This document shows positions 10,201-21,200 of a stretch of 58,249 bases of DNA, in pieces. The translations under genes and the position numbers were made by a program. The notes beneath the pieces are model-generated. The model was not told where the DNA came from, ran no database searches, and worked only from the letters and a program-made list of their open reading frames with translations. This DNA is from Gyrodactylus bullatarudis. Taxonomy: Eukaryota; Platyhelminthes; Monogenea; Gyrodactylidea; Gyrodactylidae. Position 1 is the stretch's first letter; the number at the start of each line of letters is the position of its first letter. The stretch spans positions 1 to 58,249 of the forward strand of contig SSNU01000046.1 in assembly GCA_012064415.1 (NCBI GenBank), given 5' to 3'.

Positions 10201-12097
10201 AATTAAAAAAATTTTTTGGAAAAATTCAAGCTGACCAAAATTAGGCCGTTTTTTGAATTTCGAAATTGCGCCAAATTTCTACTTTTTCAACTTTCGAACC
10301 CAAAATTTCTATCGATTCCAAAGATTTGAAGCAATTAAATGCTGATATTTGAGATCAACATTAGACAACGAATCCGAATTGGGTCGTGAATTTAGAAAGG
10401 AATCTACCGTTTACAAGAAAAAGTTAAACTTTTAAATTTTGGATCATTCCCCTTCGTGATAATCAACAAATCAACATTTTTCGATTTCCCACATTAATAA
10501 CAGGTGTTTCTGTGAATTTTTGCAGCCGAATTAGAATTCTTTGTCTAATGGTGATCTCGAATATCTGTAATTAATTGCTTCAAAGCTTTGGAATCGATAG
10601 AAATTTTGGTTTCGAAAGTTGAAAAAGTGGAAATTTTCGAAATTCAAAAAACAGCCTAATTTTGGTCAGATTGAATTTTTTCAAAATATTTTTTTAATTT
10701 CCCCAACTTATAGGCGTATTTCATTATGGAATTCGAAAAATAAATTTCTTCGTGACTTTTCGAAGAAAAGTACAGAGTTTTTTGGTGAAAAAGTAAATTC
10801 TCATCTTCATGTAAACTAGCTTTAGTTCTCAGAAAATTGATATCTTACCTTTATTGACAACTGAAGAAAGCTTGTAAATTAAAATGTTATTGCTTCTCAA
10901 TTCTACATTGTAGCCAACAGAAATACAAGAAACTGATACCCCACTATCAGTTATAACAACTCGCGTATTTTTCGACATGAGATCTTGAACTGAAACTGCA
11001 AGATTTGGCTTGATCTCTGGAAAATTAATTAATTATTTTAAAAATCTGTATTTTTACACACTCAAACGTACTAGTTTCATCGCCATCAGTAACGAATGGG
11101 ATATCTAAAGATCGAAGACCATTATCTGTTGGATTGGCCCCAGTATATCCACGTACTGTTGCCGAATACAATGTACATTCAGTGAGACCTGTAAATGTAC
11201 CACTATTTGTAGTTCCAATAACTTCATTTCCGGCCTGTGACAAATCTGATCTCTTCACAACATCAATACCGTATCTGACCAACTTTGCATCAGATGTCCA
11301 GGATAATGTAACTGATTCTTTATCCGTGGCTGTTATTATAACACCCAATGGAGCCGGTGGCTTTGGAGCTAATTTATTTTGAAAGATAAATAAATCATTT
11401 TTTTCTGAACTTTACCTCTACTCACTAGCATTTCCTTTACCAGTTGCTTCTACCGATGTACTTTTCGAACCGGTCAATAAATCTTCAACGTAGACTTTGA
11501 CCAAGTAATCAACATTTGGTGTGAGACTGTCAACCGTATAGGCTAAAAAATGACAAGGTTGACCTACCTTTTTGCCGAGTTCTCTGAGTGCTTTGAAGAG
11601 TTTTAGTTGCATCATCGTAAACTTCAATAAGATAAACATATTCAGCGCAAATTGGACGTTTACCCGTGTCCACAATCAGTAATTCTGAATTGGTCAGGGT
11701 GGCCGATGTTGCCGGAGTTGGCTCTAAACATGATATGAATAAGAAAATAGAATAATAACTTACGACCACTTCCTGTTTGAATTTGAAGATTGAGCCATGA
11801 ACTCTTTTCTGCAGCCATAACACTCCGAACCATTGCTATGTATTCAGTACAAGGATTCAACTGAAGAAATTTATAAGAATTCGTCTTGCCATCAATAGTT
11901 ATTATGTTGAAATTGTTTGGTGAAGAAGCAGGAGCAATTGCCACTTCATATCCAGTTGCTGACATTCTTAGCGACCAAGATATTTCAAACTCAGTGGCAC
12001 CAAACCCCTTTGGACCGACAAAAGCAGGCGGGTGAACTTGTGCTGACAAGAGAATGGTAAAAAACGTTAATGCAAAGTTTAACTTTGCCAACTTCAT
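7290..12097 (-). CDS. Secreted multi-FN3-domain protein, 16 exons, 904 aa
   Basis: Starts at 12097 with a signal peptide (MKLAKLNFALTFFTILLSAQ). Exons: 12097-11764, 11723-11568, 11542-11426, 11368-11072, 11016-10849, 10116-9991, 9928-9720, 9688-9610, 9576-9409, 9208-8807, 8387-8217, 8034-7900, 7838-7827, 7764-7756, 7674-7580, 7526-7290. They sum to 2715 bases, exactly 905 codons. Eight FN3 domains of about 95-100 residues follow the signal. Domain boundaries fall at introns in phase 1 (after exons 1, 3, 4, 6, 8, 10 and 12), the classical FN3 exon-shuffling pattern. The last 115 residues are a different, unrecognised C-terminal region. No transmembrane helix was seen, so it is probably extracellular. 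Intron lengths include 25, 31, 33 and 40 bp. Exons 13 and 14 are 12- and 9-base microexons, and the intron at 9990-9929 is GC-AG. An AATAAA follows the stop directly. Function unknown. Confidence 0.82.
10149..10750. repeat. Foldback element in FN3-gene intron 5
   Basis: Two arms of about 225-235 bp (10149-10384 and 10525-10750) are inverted copies with scattered mismatches. Outermost matching blocks are TTTTTCGAATTCCATAATGA and ATACGCCTATAAGTTGGGG. A transcript would fold into a long hairpin. It makes up most of the 732-bp intron 10117-10848. The central part also resembles 30540-30660, so it is a dispersed non-autonomous family. No coding capacity. Confidence 0.75.
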
Positions 12098-12539
12098 GTT
12101 TACACACTTTTTCTCGGAGGTTTATTCTGTAGAACATGAAGAAATTGTCTTTTATACATTTGGAAATTAAAACTTGTTTATCTTTCAACTTTTGAGCAAA
12201 CTCTTGGTGTTTGTTTAGAGAGATGGATCTCTCTTTCGGATTCATATTCATGTTATACCAAGTTCATGCCATGGTTTTATGAATATACTTTTAAAAAATT
12301 CATGAAAACCATATTTAAATTCTCAACAAACAGAATTGCTAAAAGACTAAATTTAGTTACACATTTTACAGATCCAAGTTTACGAGAAAATAAATTTTAA
12401 AAAAGGCCTTGAAAGCGTAAATTACTGAAAATGCGTACGGATTTTTGAAATTTACAATTTTTGATGTGAATAAAGTTTACGAGAAAAAAACACCAAGGAA
12501 AGTTTCAAGTAAATTTAATATAGACAACTAAATAAGGAT
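12098..12539. other. Upstream region of the FN3 gene; no gene seen
   Basis: Should contain the promoter and 5' leader of the minus-strand FN3 gene starting at 12097. No distinct TATA element or other feature was identified. Confidence 0.35.
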
Positions 12540-13178
12540 TGCAAGGTTACAAGAAAACGAGTCAGAGTTCTCTATGAAGTACAAGATGATTTAGCGAAGA
12601 GATTATGTTAACTGGTTTCACACTGAAAACCATCAAGACATTCAAAACTTATGTTTTCTCGACGAATCTGGATTCAATATCCATACACAGAAAGAATACG
12701 GATGGAGTATTACTGGTAAAAATATTTTTGACAGTTTAGGAGAAACACCTGTTATAAACGTTGCTAGAAGAAGAAGAAATAAGACATTATTGATGGTGAT
12801 TGGAACTCGAGGTATTCTAGCAAGCTAAGTTTTCGATGGAACATGCAACGGCCAATTATTACAAAATTTCATAATTGATTCAATTAATTTTTTAGCTCCA
12901 TTAAACAGTACTATAGTTGATAACTATTAGTTATGGATAATTATAACATTGCTTTTCGAGACGAGATCAGGATAAAATTTTTACCAAGATATTCGCCCCA
13001 GCTTAATCCGATAGAGGAAATTTTTAGTCAATTGAAAAGTATCTTCAAGAGCCTGAGAACAAGAACTAATGAGGAATTGCAACAAAATATTGAAATTTCT
13101 ATAGCTAGAATTGAACACAATGATTTCACTTCGTATTACGAGAGCATCTTGAGGGAAGAACCATTCAAGGAAACGTAA
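12540..13178 (+). pseudogene. Tc1/IS630-type transposase remnant
   Basis: DDE_3-type transposase recognisable by the first catalytic motif FLDESGFNIHTQ near 12655 and RRRRNKTLLMVIGTRGI near 12770. The segment ending STIVDN precedes the second catalytic position. At 12933-13178 follow RYSPQLNPIEEIFSQLK, the proline-rich motif with the third catalytic glutamate, and a C-terminal helical tail. Stops (for example after GILAS near 12828 and near 12928) and a frame change make it inactive. The N-terminal DNA-binding half is missing or unrecognisable. Confidence 0.75.
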
Positions 13179-14275
13179 AATAAATATCAAATTATCCATT
13201 TATTATATTAAAAAATACAGCTTGGAAAAATGATTCCACTAATAACGTTAGGCTTCTTTACTAATTTCGAAAAACTGTCCACTAAAGACGAAGTAATGTC
13301 TCTATTTCGATAAACTCTCCACTATATTCGAATAGATCCTAACCTGCAATTATCTAATTCTCCTAATACTATTGTAATAAAACTGTCCAGTAGTTTTTTG
13401 AGAGAATGTACAGTGTACATTGTACACTAATTTTGATAAACTCATGTTATTATTAAACCTTCAATTATTCTTATTTTGAGAACTTGTTCACTAATTTTGT
13501 CAACGATTCCTCTCGAAAAATTGTCCACTAATTTCGTAAATTGACTGTAATTTTTTTATAACCTCATTAGGAAGATCGCAGATAAACTAGCGAATGTTTT
13601 AGTGATAAACGTTACATGGGTCTCTTAATTTATTACATTATGAAATGGACTAAAAGCTGCATTATGGTATTCTTTAAATGTTAACGGGCTAGAGTCTGAA
13701 GAGTCATCACTAAATTTTAAGAATAGATGAGCAATTATTTCTTTTATATCATTGATCTGAAAATTGTGATGCACCAGTGAATTTTTTTTCTGTAAAATCT
13801 ATAGTTATGATATGTTAATCGTGTTTACTTGAAAGTAACTATTTAATAAATTATTTTTATTTTATTTGAAACATTTTTCAAGAATAGTATTTTTCTTTTG
13901 AGAAAAAAATTTCAAGATTAAAAAGGCACTTTTTATTCTGTTAATAGTTATTATTTTGTATAAGTTAATTCATTATTAATAATCTAAGAGGTTTTCTGAG
14001 AAAATAGGTTTATTTATAAAGATTTGCAATAAAGCAACAAAGTTGAACTCTCATCATTATTATAATTGAAGAAAATCTTTGAGTAGAGAGAAAAATGAGC
14101 TCTCATGCAGTAGAAGAATTCTGTAAGCTGTGAGTTTTACTACATAATAAAAAATAATGATAATATTTATGGTAATAGAGATAATAATAATAAATATAGA
14201 ATTCAGAGCAGCACAGGGTACAAGAATATATATTAAATGAAATATAAATCAAAATTAATAGATGGAAAAAACCAT
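13179..14275. other. Intergenic; cluster of a degenerate 20-base motif, otherwise nothing seen
   Basis: Between 13267 and 13535, variants of AAACTGTCCACTAATTTCG occur about six times (near 13267, 13308, 13377, 13430, 13480 and 13515). This may be subterminal repeat material of the neighbouring Tc1 remnant. At 13595-13710, blocks resemble the inverted ends of the Penelope-like insert at 3917-4904 (GTGATAAACGTT, GGGTCTCTT). The rest is AT-rich DNA including the 3' flank of CHMP4. Confidence 0.4.
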
Positions 14276-14917
14276 TCAAGAAGTAAACTTCATGAGCTCA
14301 TCTAATTCATCTTGCTCTTCGTTTTTGGGTTCCTTGGCTTTTGTTTTATTTCCAATCTTTGATGAAGGAGCACTAACAACAAGTAAATCATCGAGGGCAT
14401 CTTCTTCTTCTTCAGCACATAATGCATTAAGTTCATCTTCTAGTTCATCCTTATCAACGCCATCCATAGCTGAAGGCATTGAGATTATGTCTGATATTTC
14501 TTTGGCCATATCTTGCTGCTCTTCCATATCTTCTCTTATTTTGTAGATATCATCAATTTTCATATTTCCATGAGCATTCTTGATTGCCTTGTTGGCTGTC
14601 TTTAAGGCTTCCAGAGTGGCTACATTAAGTTTAGAGTTGTCAAGAGTATGCATTTGATTTTCAAGAGTTGTTAGAGATGCATCATAACGAGTAAGTTGCT
14701 TCTCCAGGACTTTCTTCTCTCTAAGACATTTGAGAGCCCTTTGTTTGTCTTTTTTTGCGAGAACTCGAGCTTCTTCTTTTAATTTTTCGATTTTAGTCTC
14801 AATAAATTCACTCTTTTTATTGATAATGTCGATTGTTTCATTGAGTTTTTTTATGGCTTCATCTGTTGAGGCTTTATTTTCTTTTTTAGTTCCAAAGATG
14901 CCACTGAAAAGACTCAT
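14276..14917 (-). CDS. CHMP4: ESCRT-III subunit CHMP4/Snf7 (Vps32)
   Basis: Single-exon protein of 213 residues, the normal size for the family. It starts MSLFSGIFGTKKE, the amphipathic N-terminal helix region. The basic helical hairpin of the Snf7 core follows (KKKSEFIETKIEKLKEEA, KCLREKKVLEKQL, LENQMHTLDNSKLNVATLEA). Then come the acidic alpha-4/5 segment (IREDMEEQQDMAKEISD) and an acidic, lysine-containing C-terminus ending DELDELMKFTS, the part that binds Vps4/ALIX in relatives. CHMP4 polymerises into membrane-remodelling filaments for multivesicular body sorting, cytokinetic abscission and membrane repair. It is intronless, unlike its neighbours, so a retrocopy origin is possible, although the frame is intact and well conserved. 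Confidence 0.93.
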   Translation of the reverse strand: MSLFSGIFGTKKENKASTDEAIKKLNETIDIINKKSEFIETKIEKLKEEARVLAKKDKQRALKCLREKKVLEKQLTRYDASLTTLENQMHTLDNSKLNVATLEALKTANKAIKNAHGNMKIDDIYKIREDMEEQQDMAKEISDIISMPSAMDGVDKDELEDELNALCAEEEEDALDDLLVVSAPSSKIGNKTKAKEPKNEEQDELDELMKFTS

Positions 14918-15820
14918 ATTGAGAAAGGAATTGAATTATTTATGAATATTTTTGAATTGTAAAATTTTAAAATTGCGTTTAAACTAAAAATTAACTGGAA
15001 TAGTTGTGAATTTTGTTTTAAGTTGTAATCACGCGTGACGTTAGCATTAGAATGTATCAGTAATTTACTCACAGTAAAGATCATTCTTTGATAAGGCTCA
15101 CTATTGATTGAAAATCCGTGATTTCAGTTTTATTTTGGAATAGAAGTTTTTTATTAAATATGGATATTTACATTCATGTAAATAGGAATTGGCAGGTTGC
15201 TTTTATATTACAAATTTATGATTCGATACTATCGAATCGATAGATCTATTCTTATTCATATTCAACCAGATTCTTATGATAATTTTTAGATTAGTATAAT
15301 ATATCAAAAAAACCGCTCTTCCAATTTAGTAAGAACGTATTAATAAATGGCAGTAGAAGTTGGTTATATATCTGATAGATTCTATCAATGCATTTCAAGA
15401 GTTGCCTTGGGCCAGAACTACTCACTGTTATAATGCATGCTATTATTCTGATTAAAGATTCTTAGAGGCAAACAGACGAAACGATTTACAGAATCTTACA
15501 TGATATATTGAATAGTATTCAATAAATATGCAATATTAAAAATTTAGAATTGGATGATATACCATAAAATTTTTATATTAGCATTAAATATTCTCTGTGA
15601 TTGGTATGATCATCATAACTTGGAAGATAACTAAAATATAATCCTAGAAATTTTATATCTGGAAAAAATCACACACTGTGATCTTAACAGATAGTAATTT
15701 CAATTAATTAATTTAATTTGATTTGATAAATAAATAATTAATTGAAACAATATTCTTGTTATTTGTCATTTCTATTAATTTGTTTGAACGTTAAAATAAA
15801 TTTTTTTGAACTATTATGAA
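14918..15820. other. Divergent intergenic region between CHMP4 and the P-loop gene
   Basis: Holds both upstream regions. AT-rich with no recognisable RNA gene, repeat or coding stretch. Confidence 0.4.
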
Positions 15821-18010
15821 ATGATAAACATTTCTAATGGAACTCTCAGTGAAATCTCTGATCTCAACTCTTTGAACGAAGAACATTCAAAAGTCCAAAC
15901 CACATTGAAGATTGAGAAATTCATTGATGAGTTATGGAATGATGTTCTAAAGAAGATCTCTCATAAAAAAAATACAAACAGTGAAACAGACGATACGCTT
16001 AGCGAAAATGAAAGTTCGTATGCTCAAAATTTTCAAGGAAAATTTCTTTATAAATCTAATCTTTATCAGTTGAAGGACTTATTCAAGTTTTCAATTGCAA
16101 ACCATTCTTTTGTAAGGGGTCCGAGGTTTTCAGGGAAATCGGAATTTCTTAGTTCCCTTCAGAAAAGTGTGCCCGAATCTTGGAATTTTAAAAATGTATC
16201 ATTCTTTGATAATCCTGATAGCTTTTTCAAAAGAAAAACTGAACAACTGAAAGATGAGCTCATTCTAATTGATAATGTTGACGAAGATGGAGTGAGGGAA
16301 ATAGTCAAAACTAATTTAATCACCATCATGGCTGTCAAAAGCCCAAATATTTTCTTTGATACTGAAAATTCAAATGAAGATTCAATATACATGACAATGA
16401 TATCCCCTGAAGATTTTAAAGTCTTTGAACTCAAGGAGAATCTTGAACATTTAATGAAGCTCCAAAGTTTCGGCCTAATCAATTCCTTGTACAAATCCAT
16501 ACCAGAAGAAATTCTTATTAAAGAGGCTGACTCTAGTCAAGAAGAAATGCTCTTTAATTTTTTTGAATACCTACTTGTGAACAAGGAGAATAGTTGTCAT
16601 TTGGAAATTTATCAAACGAATTTCTTTAGAGAGTTTGAAAGGAATATGGAAAAGTTGAAGAGAAAAGAAAAATTAGAGCAAAATTCATGGAAAAATTTGG
16701 TGGAAAAATTCGCCAAAGAGCCTAATAAAGATTCACTAGCGAGTATACTAGAAATAAATCATCGATCAAAAGAAAGAGTTGCCATTAATCTCTTGATTAC
16801 GAGAGAAAATTTATTTCATTTAGATCTTGGTGATATTCAGGAAATAGACAAAACTCGAATGAACGAGGCTAAAACGAAAAGTCTTAAAATTTCTATAGAA
16901 TTCCAAGCAATCTTAGACTTGGAAAATTTTGAAAAGTTAAGTGCTCTTCTGGACTTTCTTTATTCATTTGTTTTCGAAAAAATTGAATTTGCTTCCCTCG
17001 AAATGCCTCCAAGGAACTCTAGTCAGGAACAAGTTCAAAGAATTCTCGAAAAGATGACATTCTGGCTCGGTTCCTTACTCGGGACAGGCTGTGAGGAGAT
17101 CTCATTCAGTAATTTTTTCTTTTTCTCTGAAAACTTTGCAGAATCCTGGAGATTGATGCGTACAGGACAAGATGATTTGAGCAGTTTTGTCATCTCTGAC
17201 GTCCTCCTTAAACTATTCAACAATAGGGAATTTTTGAAGAACTTTTCAGTTTCTTTTACAAAAGGCCAGTTGGATAAATTAAAAGAGTCTGAATTGGAAC
17301 ATGTTATTGAGGATATTTCCATGTTACTCAAAAAGTTGAAAAAAATCAAAGGATTTTCCCTCAAGTTTGTCAATGACTCTGATGAGAAAAACTCTAGTGA
17401 TTTCCTAATCAATTCATTCACTAATGATTTACTCATGGCAGTATCCTGTCCAATTAAAGACATTCAACTGAATATGGAAGCTCTGACTTTGGAGTTTCCA
17501 GTATTTCCTTGTAATGAAGAATCGGTTAAACGGCTCCTTGGTGTAATCGATGGTTCAGTTATGATTCAAAAGATTACACTTAGCCTAGGACAATTCAGTC
17601 CAATGTGTACAGAGCAGGATCTGAATTATTTCCTCAACGTCCTTGGATGTTTAATGATGTGTAGTCAGGGATTAAAAGAGTTCCATTTGATATTACCGGG
17701 AAATTTGAATTTTGACGAGATTAATCGTTTCATTGACTGTTCCTTTGCATCGGAATCCCTCAAGACATGTCAGTTGTCTTTAAATTTTCATGATACTTCC
17801 TTATCTTTAGCATACCTGGAAGGGTTCAAGAATACATTCATCTTTTCGAAAATGATGAAACCGTTGAATATTTTACCAAAGAATGACTTGTTCCGATTTA
17901 TTGTAAATTTCTTGGTCAAAAAACCCCTCGAGGATGAATACATGAGGGATTTGAATGAAATTGTCAAGGAAGATTACTCTGGAAGACTTGAATTTAAAAT
18001 GGTTCTTTAA
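15821..18010 (+). CDS. Intronless P-loop protein with LRR-like C-terminal half (NLR-like candidate)
   Basis: Single open frame; the first in-frame ATG is 15821 (MINISNGTL), giving 729 residues. A Walker A motif, GPRFSGKS, lies at about residues 100-107. A Walker B-like strand ELILIDNVDED follows about 45 residues later, a spacing compatible with a NACHT/STAND or AAA-type ATPase, though the domain would be small. The C-terminal half shows repeated strand-like units (IKGFSLKF, IKDIQLNM, IQKITLSL, LKEFHLIL, LKTCQLSLNF), spaced like leucine-rich repeats in NLR proteins. No signal peptide or membrane helix. AATAAA at 18017-18022 follows the stop closely. I do not recognise the family; NLR-like architecture is inference from these motifs. 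Lack of introns in an intron-rich region could indicate retroposition or transfer. Confidence 0.7.
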   Translation: MINISNGTLSEISDLNSLNEEHSKVQTTLKIEKFIDELWNDVLKKISHKKNTNSETDDTLSENESSYAQNFQGKFLYKSNLYQLKDLFKFSIANHSFVRGPRFSGKSEFLSSLQKSVPESWNFKNVSFFDNPDSFFKRKTEQLKDELILIDNVDEDGVREIVKTNLITIMAVKSPNIFFDTENSNEDSIYMTMISPEDFKVFELKENLEHLMKLQSFGLINSLYKSIPEEILIKEADSSQEEMLFNFFEYLLVNKENSCHLEIYQTNFFREFERNMEKLKRKEKLEQNSWKNLVEKFAKEPNKDSLASILEINHRSKERVAINLLITRENLFHLDLGDIQEIDKTRMNEAKTKSLKISIEFQAILDLENFEKLSALLDFLYSFVFEKIEFASLEMPPRNSSQEQVQRILEKMTFWLGSLLGTGCEEISFSNFFFFSENFAESWRLMRTGQDDLSSFVISDVLLKLFNNREFLKNFSVSFTKGQLDKLKESELEHVIEDISMLLKKLKKIKGFSLKFVNDSDEKNSSDFLINSFTNDLLMAVSCPIKDIQLNMEALTLEFPVFPCNEESVKRLLGVIDGSVMIQKITLSLGQFSPMCTEQDLNYFLNVLGCLMMCSQGLKEFHLILPGNLNFDEINRFIDCSFASESLKTCQLSLNFHDTSLSLAYLEGFKNTFIFSKMMKPLNILPKNDLFRFIVNFLVKKPLEDEYMRDLNEIVKEDYSGRLEFKMVL

Positions 18011-18016
18011 TTTGAA

Positions 18017-18022
18017 AATAAA
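18017..18022 (+). terminator. Polyadenylation signal AATAAA
   Basis: Lies 7 bases after the stop codon of the P-loop gene. Confidence 0.5.
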
Positions 18023-18225
18023 ATATATATTTCTTGGATCAAAAAAAAATGACTGAAAATTCTTTCGGAGAAAGTTTTGATCGATTGAGAATTAGAGGAT
18101 GATAAATTAAATTTGGCAAAATCTATGTGTGTATTACATGTAAAAGAAAAATTCTCGAGAAAAAAACAAAAATATCAAAGCAAAGAGTTAATCTGAATTT
18201 AGCTAATGTAAAAGAAAGAAAAATA

Positions 18226-21200
18226 TTATTGTACATTACAGTTGATGACTAATTTGTTGTTTCTACGCTGCATGGAGCCACGAATGAAATCTGTGAGAGC
18301 TCGAACCATGTACGACATTGTTCCAAAGCGACCAGCTGGTGGTGTATTGTAAAACTCCTGGCAAATGTCATGTGGTCCACAGAAGACTGGAGTGGCGTTG
18401 AAATCAAATGATTTTGAGTTGAGCTTCTCTATTGTTGCACAACATTTGGTTGCAACAGCACAATTCTCAAGCTGAAATGAAAGATATCCTTGATAAAATT
18501 GATGAAAAACTGAAAAGTGAAACCAGGCCATGAATAATATTTATTGAATATTAAGCTCTCATGTCGCGAATTATTAATTCTCATCACCCAAACTAGAGAG
18601 TATAAATTTTGGAAGTAGACTTATCATTTTCTGAAGATATCGAGCAGGTGATTGCGTATTTGAAATCTAAAGCTATTGTTTTACGATAGAGAGTTGTTTT
18701 ATTTTTTCCATCAAATAAGTTTTCTAATATTTTTATATTTGACTAAATTAAAAAAATCACTTTTCTTCAAGTAAATCTGGTTAAGGGGTAATAAAAAGTA
18801 TATTAACTTTCTTTCAGTTTGCTCAAGAGTGTTGTGCTCCCCAATGGGACATGAAGGGTTAAAATTAAAGTAAAGCAAAAAATTTTATTCAGCTTTCAGA
18901 TTCTGACAGTTTGTGCATCAGGTCAAAATAATAAGATTTCGAAAACATATTAACGTTTAGATTTCCAGAAATATTCTTCTATCATGGCTCTAAATTATGA
19001 ATATAATTGAATTCCTCGACGTATCTAAGAAAGTCGATTTTCCATTGAATATCTAATTTTCTAATAATTATTATTTATAAGTAAATGAACACAAAATTTT
19101 ACTGATCTGGGTTATTTTATCCAAGTTTAGATGTATCTCTGAGACTTTTTGTGATTTTTTAGCGTTTAAAATCAAACGAAAGGGTTAATTACTAAATTTC
19201 TTAGATAGAGTAAGATGGCAATGGCCTAAAAATAGCAGTTTGATAGCTCAAGTGCCAACTTGAGAGAAGCCAAATTTTGAAATAATGATTACATGGTCTT
19301 TTAAGAAGATGATATTTGCCTTGGCAACCAACTCTTCCACATTGATGACATTATCAAGGGTCACATGACTTTGAACATCCTGATTGACCATTTGTCCGAG
19401 GACCATCAGAGCTTCAATAATTAATTGGCGATATTCTGGTGTTGGAACGTTATTCATAAATGATTCAATTCTGAGGGCAAATTTATTTTCTTCCTTTGTC
19501 AACTGAAAGAAAAGATTGCTCAAATTATGGAATTATTTTTACGAAAAGGTATGAGCTAAAACTAATCAATTTTATATTTGTAGGTCATAATTCTTGGCTT
19601 TCAACTATTGGGTTGACACGAATTCGAAAAGAATGGTTTAGACTTGAACAATCTCTGGAGTCTGTCAAAAAAAAATCCAGCACAATCTCGAAATCCAAAA
19701 AATTAATTTTTTTCATTCAATGAATCAGGTGCGCAATGCTAGGTTTGAATTTTTAGCATCGTTTTGTACAAACTTTTCCGATAGAAATATCAATTCTGAG
19801 AATTATTTTCTAATGATACAATGTGTTCGGAGAAAAACAAATTTCACCCTTCTCTTATGAGCACCATGGTAAATTTCACTTAAAATTTGATTTTTTGAAA
19901 GAATAGTATAAACTAGCCTTAGATGAACTTGAAGGAGCCAATAAAACTAGTAAAGAATGTAGCATGAGAGATTGATTTGATAGTTTTTGGGCGTAGACAA
20001 AAATTTCCCAATTCTATATATGTATTAGAAACCTTATTAAAAAGAAAATGGAAGAGGTCCTTTGTTCCTGCAGGAGATTGGCAAATTAATAAATGTCTAT
20101 CAAACTTTTGTAGAATAATGAAAAAGCTAAAAGTTACAGATCATATGAGCAGACTCAACATAGGCCCAGAAATAATTGACGAATTAATCAGTACCTTTCA
20201 ATTATTTTCTTTAAAATAGAATCTATCAGATTGTTTTTAATATTTTTTTGAAGATGTGAACTGAAAAAAGAACATAAATTTAAGCTAAAAATTAAAATGC
20301 TTGAGAACATTCAAGAGACATATTGATAGGGGATAGCCCAAGTAACTATCCTTATTTATTTTCTTGAGCAAACTCAAAAATATTTCCTTCTACTATGGAG
20401 TACATCCTGTGGTTTCTTTCTTTAATGAATGTAGGTTAAAAAGCCACACCCAATATTGTTTATCTTTAGAGAGAATTAGAGGATAAATATTTAAACTTTT
20501 AGATTATAAAATCAGCAGTAAAACCTTAAATGAAAAATTTTGAATTCGCGCAAGATTTTTTCATTGAATTTTTTTACGATTGATAAATCAATTGAATAAA
20601 ATGTTTATTTTTCATTTGAATCAAGATTTTATCGAAAATAATACAGGCAAATTTCAAAAAAATGTTAGTTTCATTATGTTATTCAATGCATTGAACATAC
20701 CTCTGTTGTTAGAGAACGATGAATTGTTTTATCTTTAATCGACAGGCCATTAACACGTTCCAAGAGTCCATGGACTTTGGAGAAGAATTCTGGTGGAACT
20801 CTATTAAGAGCACCGTCTGTCTTTCTACGACGAATCCAAATATTCTTACTCGAATTTAACGATTTCATTTGCTTTTCTTCGCGACCAAGATCACTGGAAT
20901 TGCTCACGGAAGAATTCATCCTCAGAATATTATTACCAGGCCCAGAAGAGGAGGTACTCATTTTTCTCGAGGCTAAATCAGACGAGAAAATATCATCTCT
21001 GATACAGTTCGACATAATGCTTTTAAATGAACATTAACAGATATCATGCAGAATTAAATAAAAGTGGGATAATCAACAAAACCTTCTAATGTGTTTCATG
21101 AAATTAATGTTTTTAATGCAACAAAAATTTAAGAGGTTGATAATTTGATCAACTTTTGAATCATGGCGGCGTGCAGATTGAATTAAAATTGAAGTAAAAT

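Noticed and set aside
10619..10819. 66-codon plus-strand open frame
   Set aside because: Lies in the right arm of the foldback element in an FN3-gene intron.
13267..13535. CRISPR-like array of spaced repeats
   Set aside because: The motif copies are degenerate and unevenly spaced and the DNA is eukaryotic; more likely transposon subterminal repeats.
19977..20219. 80-codon plus-strand open frame in a PHKA intron
   Set aside because: Looks somewhat protein-like but has no recognisable motif, no ends of a mobile element and no splice support.
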